Assembly (NCBI GenBank): GCA_002299885.1
Contig: DBOB01000004.1
Coordinates: forward strand, 62,001 to 126,000
Direction: 5' to 3'
DNA length: 64,000 nucleotides
DNA from: Sediminibacterium sp. UBA657
GTDB taxonomy: Bacteria; Bacteroidota; Bacteroidia; Chitinophagales; Chitinophagaceae
Part shown: in pieces, positions 44,825-52,345 of the stretch
How positions within the stretch are numbered: position 1 is the first letter of the stretch
Layout: each line of letters begins with the position of its first letter
Notes under the pieces: generated by a model
The model's input: the letters and a program-made list of their open reading frames with translations, nothing else
Databases searched by the model: none
What the model was told of the DNA's origin: nothing
Translations under genes and position numbers: made by a program

Positions 44825-45949
44825 TTAAATAGTTTCGATCATTTCTTCGGCAAATCCAAATGACATAGTCATGCCGTGCCCACCAATACCGTTTAAAATA
44901 TAGACTCCAGGCTCAGGATTTAAAAATAATTCTGCAGCGCCGTTGGTCATGATTGGATAAATCCCATTCCATGATTGTATCATTTTCCATTGGTCTATGT
45001 GCATGAACTTTTTTAAATAAGCAAGAATCATTTCGTTAATTTCTGTTTTATCAAATGGTTCAAAATCTAAAGCGTACTCATGAGAATCGCCTACTGTTAA
45101 TTCCCCTTCGTTATTTTGAGACACCATCACATGGATACCATATTTTAAGTATTCTGGAATTTCCTCTTCAATTTTTAACCTTAGTTTAGTTAAAGCAGAT
45201 GACGCATGAAAACTTTTATAATGCAATAAGGATAATCCACCGCAAACAGATGCACCAATTTTATAATTAGGATCTTGATGCTTAAAGCGCATCATTTGTA
45301 ATTTTGTCTTAATAATTGGTTGTGCTTTAAATTGGTCTGGATACAAGGTCTCAAAATCTTGACCAGAACAAACACAAACTAAGTCTGCCTCGTATTTTGT
45401 TTTACCTGCAAAAGCTGCATGACTTGTGACACTCGTGATGGCTGTTCCCCAAATAAAAGAAACGCCATATTTTTGGGTTAAATAGGCAGGCAAATGCTTA
45501 ATACCTTCTCTTGGATCAATAATGATTTCATCTTCACTTCTTAACGCGCCCAATAATCCGTTTTCATTGATGCCATTGTAATTAGCCAATACAGTGTCTT
45601 TATCAATCACTGAAACTGGTCTATTTTTAGATTGAAAAAACTGCGCAATATCTTCCACTACATTCATTTCTTCTGCACTATACGCTAAATGCAAGCTCCC
45701 ACATGCATTGTAAGGGATATTAGCAGCATCTAGGTATTCTGTCCAAATTTCTTTTGTTCTCACAGATCGATCGTATAAAATACCATCTGGCTGTCCTACA
45801 GGCCAAAGCATCCCAAAATTTCTTACGCTAGCGCCTAATGCAAATTGAGACTTTTCAATCACTTTAACTTGATATCCCTTTTCTGACAAAGCTCTTGCAG
45901 TTGCTAGGCCTACAATTCCAGCACCAACAACAATTGCCGACTTACTCAT
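44825..45949 (-). CDS. Phosphonate-associated FAD-dependent oxidoreductase (TIGR03364-like)
   Basis: 374 residues, DAO/glycine-oxidase fold: AIVVGAGIVGLATARALSEKGYQVKVIEK FAD-binding start, GASVRNFGMLWPVGQP next to the flavin, and a C-terminal NGIGGHGMTMSFGFAEEM. The family recurs in phosphonate operons; enzymes of this kind are reported to oxidise aminoalkylphosphonates such as N-methyl-AEP to phosphonoacetaldehyde. Starts within the end of the MFS gene (8-base overlap, ATGAGTAA), so the two are coupled. Confidence 0.85.
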   Translation of the reverse strand: MSKSAIVVGAGIVGLATARALSEKGYQVKVIEKSQFALGASVRNFGMLWPVGQPDGILYDRSVRTKEIWTEYLDAANIPYNACGSLHLAYSAEEMNVVEDIAQFFQSKNRPVSVIDKDTVLANYNGINENGLLGALRSEDEIIIDPREGIKHLPAYLTQKYGVSFIWGTAITSVTSHAAFAGKTKYEADLVCVCSGQDFETLYPDQFKAQPIIKTKLQMMRFKHQDPNYKIGASVCGGLSLLHYKSFHASSALTKLRLKIEEEIPEYLKYGIHVMVSQNNEGELTVGDSHEYALDFEPFDKTEINEMILAYLKKFMHIDQWKMIQSWNGIYPIMTNGAAELFLNPEPGVYILNGIGGHGMTMSFGFAEEMIETI

Positions 45950-47210
45950 ATTGTATTGTTTTATATTTTTTTGAAAAATAAATCATATTTAAAATACTAA
46001 ATAGGATACCCACTAAAGATAGAACAACTAAGCCATTGCTAAAAAATGTTGTCCAACTCAAATTGACATCCATTGTGCCTTTTAGTATAATTACTCCAGC
46101 ACTTGCTACATAACCGAATGCATCTACTAAGTACATAAAATAGCCCACGTTCGCTTTTAATTTATAACTAGCAATCATGCGATCAAATAGAATTGAATTA
46201 AAAGGGATATAACCCATATACAAGCCAAGTCCAACCAATACAATCCAGCTATAACCAGATATATAGTGATTTAAAAACAAGAGCGTACTCAGCCCGCAAA
46301 TTATAAAGCCAGATAAAATAATTATTTGTGCTAAGAAAAAAGCGAGCTTATTATTTTTGATATAAATCATACTTGCAATCAAAATCAACACACAAATTGC
46401 AATTGGAATTTCAGTAGAGGTGAAAATTGACGCGGAATTGCCGTAGCCTAATTCGTTCCAAAGCTCGGCAGCAAAATTGTCTCTAATATCTCTAAATAAA
46501 GACAATAACATGTATATAAGGATAAATGAAATGAGTCCAAAACTAAACTGCATGAAAAAACGTTTTCTATCACTATTGTTCAATGGCACACGGATAGACT
46601 TATGCACCCTTTCCTCATGAGTAGGGTTGGGAATTTTTTCTAGTAAGTACACTAAAATAATAATAGGAATAATAAAAATGGCCCCAGTATAAAATGGAAT
46701 CCAGTTTTCGGCAATCAGGTATTGCATTTGTATCCACTTGCCTACTGATTTAACAAAACCAGAAGAAACAATGAAACTCACAGCCATTGTCGCACCTATA
46801 AAATCGGTTGATTTTCGACCCTCCACAAATGAAAAGATTAAACCCCAAAGTACCCCCAATGGCAAGCCATTTAAAAAAAGCATGGTCACATTCCAAGGAC
46901 TATCAATGAGTGGAAATAACAATAAAGGGATCCACGACAAAAGCAATAAAGTTAAAATAGCCCAACCTCTTCCAATATTTTTTAATTCAGAAATATATTT
47001 AATACCGCAAAACTTACTAATGGTATAACCAATCACTTGTGCAATGACAAGTATATTTTTATAATCAACACCAAATATTTTTGGTTCATTTAAATACAAC
47101 CCAATTGTAAATGGTTTTCTAAATGCATAGACACAAGCATAAGTTAAAAAGCAAATGGCTGCGATATACACAGTCATTAGAAAAGCTTGAAACTTTTTTG
47201 GTTGCGTCAT
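45942..47210 (-). CDS. MFS-type inner-membrane transporter, DUF5690 family
   Basis: 422 residues, about 12 membrane segments, in two halves split by a cytoplasmic loop rich in charged residues (near 195-215). Early YACVYAFRKPFTIGLY resembles organophosphate/glycerol-3-phosphate permeases of the MFS. DUF5690 is by memory of the family. In context it would carry the cleaved phosphonate into the cytoplasm. Overlaps the FAD oxidoreductase by 8 bases; separated from SusD by a terminator-like hairpin with a promoter element inside the T-run. Confidence 0.82.
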   Translation of the reverse strand: MTQPKKFQAFLMTVYIAAICFLTYACVYAFRKPFTIGLYLNEPKIFGVDYKNILVIAQVIGYTISKFCGIKYISELKNIGRGWAILTLLLLSWIPLLLFPLIDSPWNVTMLFLNGLPLGVLWGLIFSFVEGRKSTDFIGATMAVSFIVSSGFVKSVGKWIQMQYLIAENWIPFYTGAIFIIPIIILVYLLEKIPNPTHEERVHKSIRVPLNNSDRKRFFMQFSFGLISFILIYMLLSLFRDIRDNFAAELWNELGYGNSASIFTSTEIPIAICVLILIASMIYIKNNKLAFFLAQIIILSGFIICGLSTLLFLNHYISGYSWIVLVGLGLYMGYIPFNSILFDRMIASYKLKANVGYFMYLVDAFGYVASAGVIILKGTMDVNLSWTTFFSNGLVVLSLVGILFSILNMIYFSKKYKTIQYE

Positions 47211-47218
47211 AGGATTAT

Positions 47219-47226
47219 CAAAAATA
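47219..47226 (-). promoter_or_regulatory. -7 promoter element (TATTTTTG) inside the T-run after susD
   Basis: Exact TAnnTTTG on the minus strand, starting where the hairpin at 47228-47254 ends; 8 bases before the MFS ATG. It may restart transcription of the phosphonate genes independently of susCD. Confidence 0.4.
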
Positions 47227-47227
47227 A

Positions 47228-47254
47228 GGAAGAGCAGGTAAAACCTGCCCTTCC
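47228..47254 (-). terminator. Intrinsic terminator/attenuator between susD and the MFS gene
   Basis: GGAAG, one mismatch, GCAGGT, 3-base loop, ACCTGC, CTTCC; on the minus strand the stem is followed by TTATTTTT. Lies 36 bp after the susD stop. Probably a partial terminator that reduces the downstream catabolic genes relative to the outer-membrane proteins. Confidence 0.75.
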
Positions 47255-47289
47255 GCTAAATAAAACACCAATTCAAATTCAAAAAACGA

Positions 47290-48816
47290 TTACTTAGCAA
47301 TCCAAATTTTAGTATTGATATCATCAGCACCTTGTCTACTCACTGCAGCATCTCTATTCGTTTTATTTAAAGCTTGTTCAGATAAAGGATAAATAAATCT
47401 TACAGGAACTAAATTGTTATTCAAATTATCAGCGCCTGGAACTATTGTTGGCAATCCTGTTCTTCTCCAATCATACCATGCCTCCAAGCCTGTAAACATC
47501 AATGCTATCCACTTTTGAAAAGCAATCTTCTCTAACTTTTGTTGACTCGTTCCAGTATAAACAATCGCTGGTTGAGTATAATAGCCAGAAGTTGGAGTTA
47601 CATTTATACCGTATGCAGCAGGAACAAGCTCTCTATAATAATCAAAGTTTGACTTTATACCTTCATTATAAAAAGTTTCAGCTGTTGTAGTAGATGTTAC
47701 TAAACCTCTTTCAACTGCTTCGGCAAGAATAAATTGAAGTTCTGAGTAGTTCATAATAATTCCTCTTGCAACGTTAGAAAGTGGTGCAGTTTGTCCTTGA
47801 TCATTACATACAAGACAAGCATAAGTATAACCAACTCTAGAGACACCTTGTGGTCCAGAATTAAAATTTAAAGCTGCAACGTCACCTAAGCCATTAGGTA
47901 TACCTTCGATTTTTGGAGCTCCAGCAGCAACAGATTTTTGAGAAGGACGTCCAAATACATTTAAACGAGGATCACTGATTGCATTTAATCTATCGCTAAG
48001 TGTTTTGCTCACTCTTATCTCATCAAAAGAACCAACTCTTGATCCATATAAAGGCCACTGATTAGCAGGCACGTCCGCCAAATATTTTAATTCAGCGTTG
48101 TCAGCATTTGATGTCATGATTGGATTCAATGTGCTATTACCAATAATTTCTTGCATCTCTGCCTTCACATCTTTCTTCTTAGATAATCTCATTAGAAGTC
48201 TTAGTCTAAGTGAATTAGCAAATCTCTTCCATCTAATAACAGAACCATTAAATAAAATGTCACCAGCAATTGGCTCATTTGATGTTCCTAAAATTGTGTT
48301 CGCACGCTTTAAGTCAGCTAATAAACCAGTATAAATTTGCTCTTGAGCATCGTATTTTGGTGTATAATTGCTGCTTCTCTTTGCATTAATGGCTTCAGAA
48401 TAAGGGATATCACCATAGGCATCTGTTGCTAATGAGTATAACCAGCTTTTAAGAATTAGTCCAACTCCAAGATAATTTTGTTGCTTAACTGTTGAATTTG
48501 AAGCTAACTCAATCACATTCTCTACGTTTCTCATATTACCATATACATTATTCCAGATACCATTCTTTTCACCCCATAGATATCTATCTTCATTTACGAA
48601 CTGAATTTTAGCAGTATACTGAACTAGTAAATTACCAGTTCCCCAAGCCTGACCAACTTGTTCATTTACAGCACTTTTTATAACACCAGAAATTAATAAA
48701 TCCGGTGTCACTGCTGTAGGTACGTTTTTATTCGTATTGATTTCTGCGAAATCTTTTGTACATGCACTCGTTGTAAGAATAAGTGCGAGTGCTAATATTG
48801 AATATATTGTTTTCAT
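47290..48816 (-). CDS. SusD/RagB-family surface lipoprotein
   Basis: 508 residues, lipobox Cys19 in LTTSACTKDF, then the SusD-like helical (TPR) fold: NVPTAVTPDLLISGVIKSAV, NMRNVENVIELA, YSEAINAKRSSNYTP and a C-terminal WIALMFTGLEAWYDWRRTGLP, which places it in the SusD_2-like group. Binds the ligand at the cell surface over the SusC barrel. Forms a pair with the upstream SusC (18 bp gap). Ligand not stated by sequence; context says organophosphonate rather than glycan. Confidence 0.93.
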   Translation of the reverse strand: MKTIYSILALALILTTSACTKDFAEINTNKNVPTAVTPDLLISGVIKSAVNEQVGQAWGTGNLLVQYTAKIQFVNEDRYLWGEKNGIWNNVYGNMRNVENVIELASNSTVKQQNYLGVGLILKSWLYSLATDAYGDIPYSEAINAKRSSNYTPKYDAQEQIYTGLLADLKRANTILGTSNEPIAGDILFNGSVIRWKRFANSLRLRLLMRLSKKKDVKAEMQEIIGNSTLNPIMTSNADNAELKYLADVPANQWPLYGSRVGSFDEIRVSKTLSDRLNAISDPRLNVFGRPSQKSVAAGAPKIEGIPNGLGDVAALNFNSGPQGVSRVGYTYACLVCNDQGQTAPLSNVARGIIMNYSELQFILAEAVERGLVTSTTTAETFYNEGIKSNFDYYRELVPAAYGINVTPTSGYYTQPAIVYTGTSQQKLEKIAFQKWIALMFTGLEAWYDWRRTGLPTIVPGADNLNNNLVPVRFIYPLSEQALNKTNRDAAVSRQGADDINTKIWIAK

Positions 48817-48834
48817 AATATTGGTATTTAGAAT

Positions 48835-51800
48835 TTAAAATTTAAGGTTTAAATTAATTCCATAACTTCTTGATGAAGGGATTGACATATTTTCAATACC
48901 TGGTAAAGCAGTGCCTCCAGTATAGGACATTACTTCAGGGTCTATGTGTGGAACCTCACTCCATAAAGCTAAATTTCTACCTACAAAACTAATTGTAGCG
49001 CCTTTGAACGGACCGTTCTTAAGAATTTGTTGTGGTAAATTGAATCCTAATTGTAGCTCTCTTAATTTTACAAATGATGCATCATACATTACACCTTCTG
49101 CTATGTTTCTTCCCGCAGTCCATGCAGTATGCCATTCTCTTGCAGTTCTTTTGATATCATTTGGAACAATCTGACCACCTACAATTTTCACACCTTGACC
49201 AATAACTCCATTACCTGGTTTTGTTAAGTCATATCCATCAGCTCTACCCTCTAATGATTCGATAATGATACCACCTTCGCGACCAACTGTTTGAGTTTCA
49301 GAATATAATTCGCCACCCATTCTAACATCAAACAAGAAACTTAATTTTAAATTCTTATAGGTAAAAGTATTATTTAAACCTGCTAACCAATCTGGGTTGT
49401 AATTACCTAATTTAATTCTGTCAGTAGTTCTTACTGGTCTACCATTGTCAAATACCATTTGACCAACATATTTTCCAGTTGCATCATAATAATTTCCAGT
49501 TGGATTGGTATTTTGAACACGTGCAAAACCAATTCCATACATGTCACCCATTCTTTCTCCAACTCTAGCTTCAACAGTAACTCTTCTGCTTGCCATTACT
49601 AGATTCTTAAGTCCATCAGAAAGTTCGATAACCTTGCTTCTATTAGTTGAGAAGTTTAAATCAACATTCCATTTGAAACCATTGTTCTTTCCAACAATTG
49701 GTACCAAATTTAACATTGCTTCAAAACCATAGTTTTTAATTAGACCTGCATTAATTGATCTGCTATTGTAACCAGACGTTGAAGAAAGTGGTATATTGAT
49801 AATCTGGTTTTTTGTATTACTTTGATAAAAAGTAAGATCTAATCCAACACGACTCTTAAACATTTTTAATTCAGTTCCAATCTCAAATGCAGTGCTCACC
49901 TCTGGTTTCAATGAAAGGTTAGCTAATCTATCTGTTTCTCCATAAATTTGAGCTGATCCATAAGCCGTACTTGGATTATAAGCCTGTGTGAAAGTAAATG
50001 GATCTGTATCATTACCTACTTGTGCAACACTACCTCTGATTTTAGAAAAATTAATGAATTCAGGTAGTTGAACCATTTCACTTAAAACAGCACTAATTGC
50101 AGCTGAAGAATAGAAAAAAGAGTTCTTTTCATTACCTAATGCTTTTAACTCCTCAGGCAATGTAAGCGCACTACTCCAATCGTTTCTACCAGTCAATTCT
50201 AAAAATAGGTAATTCTTATAATCAATTTGTGCAGAGCTATATAAACTGTTTACTTTTTTGCCCGTAATAGTTTGAGCTACGTCCACAGGTACTCTGTTGT
50301 TAGTAATTGTGTAGATGCCAGGTATATTCAATTGACCTGCATTTACTTCATTAAAATTACTTTTTTGATTTGTTTGGTTACCACCAAAAGTTCCTGAAAT
50401 ATTAAAGTCAGAATTCAACTTTTTATTTAGTGAAAATAAGAAATCACTGTTTCTTTCTTCTGTAGTAATTCTTGCTTCACGATATTGACCAAATGGGAAT
50501 CTTTGTGTACTAAATGCTCTTTTGTAAGCTCTAATTTCTGATGCAAAATCAGTTGCAGAACGTAATTGTAAGTTTAACCAATCTGTTAATTCATACTTTA
50601 AAATTATATTACCAATGATCCTGTCTAGTTCTTGTCCATTCGTATTCTCGTATACTGTTAAATATGGATTGTCATGGTAATTATAGTTCCAACTAAATTG
50701 TCTTCTGTTTTCTAAACCTGGTTGCCATAATCTTTTCATATCATTCATGCTCACAGATCTTGGTAACCAACAATTGAACAAGTACATGATACTTTCTGTA
50801 CCATAACTAATTGAAGGTCTATTTCCACTATTACTTTTGATATAAGATACAAAAGTACGGGCAGAGAATTTATTGGTTAAATTGTATCCTCCACTAAATG
50901 AAATTGTGTTTCTTTTTAAATCTGTATTTGGAACAATACCTGTTTGATCTAAATTAGTATAAGATAATCTAAAGTCTCCGTCCTTATTTCCTCCTACAAG
51001 CGCAACGTTATTTGTAAGCGTTCTTCCTGTTTGGAAAAAATTAGCTACCCCATCAATATCAGCTAACCAAGGTGTAGGTGTAATCACGCTTCCAGCAGGC
51101 GCATTCAAGTCACCCCCTAAAAAAGGAATTGGCTGACCATTTAATGTTCTAGGTGAATTATATTGTGCATATAACTGTCCATTAAAAGCAGGACCCCATC
51201 CCTCATCAGTTCCATCTGTTAAACCACCACCGGCGCCATTCTTGAATTCAAAAGGTCCGCCGTTACCATTTCCTTGACCATATATATTTTGATACTCTGG
51301 TAATTTTAGTGCACTCTCAAGAGTTACATTACTATTAAATTCTACACCAATTCCTTTATTACTTTTTCCAGATTTTGTTTTAATTACAATAACACCATTA
51401 GCTGCTCTTGAACCGTACAAAGCAGATGCTGCTGGACCTTTTAAAACGTTGATACTTTCAACATCATCTGGGTTAACAAACCCAGCGCCGTTACCAAAAT
51501 CAACTTCTAAATTACCTCGACCACTTCCACCAACGATTGAATTACTAATTGGCACACCATCAATTACGTATAATGGCTGATTTTTATTTAAATCCACAGA
51601 TCTTTCACCTCTTATAGTTACTCTAGCAGAACCTCCAATACCAGAATTGCTTCCAACAACAGTAACACCAGCAATCTTTCCAGCTAATTGGTTTACAACG
51701 TTTGATTCTCTTGCTACTGTTAAGCTTTCACCTTTCATTTCCTGTGATGCATAACCTAATTTTTTCTTTTCACGCTTAATACCAAGTGCAGTAACAACTA

Positions 51801-52128
51801 CTTCATCTAGTTCAGAACTTAGTTTTACTAATTCAACAACAACTGCATCGTTAGAAGCATTCACTGTTTTAGTAACATAACCAATATAAGAAACTGTAAC
51901 AGCAGCATTCGCGCTTAAGTTGCTTAAACTGAAAGTACCGTTTGCATCTGTTTTTGTAGCTTGACCTTGTCCTTTAACAGACACAGTAGCAGATTCTAAA
52001 GCTTTTTTGGTTTCTGCGTCAACCACTTTTCCTTTAAATTGTATGTTTTGTGCAATTGAGCTTAAACTCAACCCCAATAACATAAGTGGAGTAAGAATCC
52101 ACTTAGTACATAGTTGTTTTGAAATCAT
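48835..52128 (-). CDS. SusC/RagA-family TonB-linked outer-membrane protein
   Basis: 1097 residues. Signal peptide ending SIAQ, carboxypeptidase-like domain (about 28-110), the TonB-box-like segment LDEVVVTALGIKREKK (hallmark of SusC), plug domain with YVIDGVPI and ALYGSRAANGVIVIKTK, then a 22-strand-type barrel ending in LNLKF. Pairs with SusD as a lidded importer. First gene of the minus arm of the phosphonate locus; its promoter has the 11-bp-period array. Confidence 0.96.
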   Translation of the reverse strand: MISKQLCTKWILTPLMLLGLSLSSIAQNIQFKGKVVDAETKKALESATVSVKGQGQATKTDANGTFSLSNLSANAAVTVSYIGYVTKTVNASNDAVVVELVKLSSELDEVVVTALGIKREKKKLGYASQEMKGESLTVARESNVVNQLAGKIAGVTVVGSNSGIGGSARVTIRGERSVDLNKNQPLYVIDGVPISNSIVGGSGRGNLEVDFGNGAGFVNPDDVESINVLKGPAASALYGSRAANGVIVIKTKSGKSNKGIGVEFNSNVTLESALKLPEYQNIYGQGNGNGGPFEFKNGAGGGLTDGTDEGWGPAFNGQLYAQYNSPRTLNGQPIPFLGGDLNAPAGSVITPTPWLADIDGVANFFQTGRTLTNNVALVGGNKDGDFRLSYTNLDQTGIVPNTDLKRNTISFSGGYNLTNKFSARTFVSYIKSNSGNRPSISYGTESIMYLFNCWLPRSVSMNDMKRLWQPGLENRRQFSWNYNYHDNPYLTVYENTNGQELDRIIGNIILKYELTDWLNLQLRSATDFASEIRAYKRAFSTQRFPFGQYREARITTEERNSDFLFSLNKKLNSDFNISGTFGGNQTNQKSNFNEVNAGQLNIPGIYTITNNRVPVDVAQTITGKKVNSLYSSAQIDYKNYLFLELTGRNDWSSALTLPEELKALGNEKNSFFYSSAAISAVLSEMVQLPEFINFSKIRGSVAQVGNDTDPFTFTQAYNPSTAYGSAQIYGETDRLANLSLKPEVSTAFEIGTELKMFKSRVGLDLTFYQSNTKNQIINIPLSSTSGYNSRSINAGLIKNYGFEAMLNLVPIVGKNNGFKWNVDLNFSTNRSKVIELSDGLKNLVMASRRVTVEARVGERMGDMYGIGFARVQNTNPTGNYYDATGKYVGQMVFDNGRPVRTTDRIKLGNYNPDWLAGLNNTFTYKNLKLSFLFDVRMGGELYSETQTVGREGGIIIESLEGRADGYDLTKPGNGVIGQGVKIVGGQIVPNDIKRTAREWHTAWTAGRNIAEGVMYDASFVKLRELQLGFNLPQQILKNGPFKGATISFVGRNLALWSEVPHIDPEVMSYTGGTALPGIENMSIPSSRSYGINLNLKF

Positions 52129-52147
52129 AATTTAATATTTTAAAGTG

Positions 52148-52155
52148 CAAACCTA
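52148..52155 (-). promoter_or_regulatory. -7 promoter element (TAGGTTTG) of susC
   Basis: Exact TAnnTTTG on the minus strand, 20 bases before the susC ATG, starting nine bases after the last hexamer of the repeat array. Confidence 0.6.
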
Positions 52156-52164
52156 TTGTGAATC

Positions 52165-52225
52165 CTTTAACAAAATTGAAAGCGCATGTGAACAATACAT
52201 GAAGGAATTGTGTCTTAATTGTTAA
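52165..52225 (-). promoter_or_regulatory. PhoB-like direct-repeat array upstream of susC
   Basis: On the minus strand TTAACA, GACACA, TTCATG, TTCACA, TTTCAA and TTAAAG begin at 52225, 52214, 52203, 52192, 52181 and 52170, each 11 bases apart. The fourth is perfect for the PhoB-type TTCACA, the first for TTAACA; the others are weaker. Spacing to the -7 element is nine bases, as at 24135-24190. Confidence 0.45.
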
Positions 52226-52268
52226 CGAACCTTAGTAGTATTAAATAAAAATAAAATGTGTTAACAAT
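52218..52268. repeat. Inverted repeat ATTGTTAAC / GTTAACAAT in the divergent promoter region
   Basis: Perfect 9-bp arms at 52218-52226 and 52260-52268, 33 bases between. They sit between the two divergent operons, and could be an operator serving both arms. The left arm overlaps the first hexamer of the PhoB-like array. Confidence 0.5.
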
Positions 52269-52345
52269 AAATTAATGTTTTGAAAATAATGGAGCGAAAT
52301 CAAATAATCATAGGTTTGCTGTTCAACTTTATTCAAAATATTTCT

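Noticed and set aside
52129..52345. Short gene or sRNA in the largest intergenic gap
   Set aside because: Only AT-rich promoter-like sequence, the hexamer array and the dyad; no coding frame with a plausible start and no GC-rich stem.
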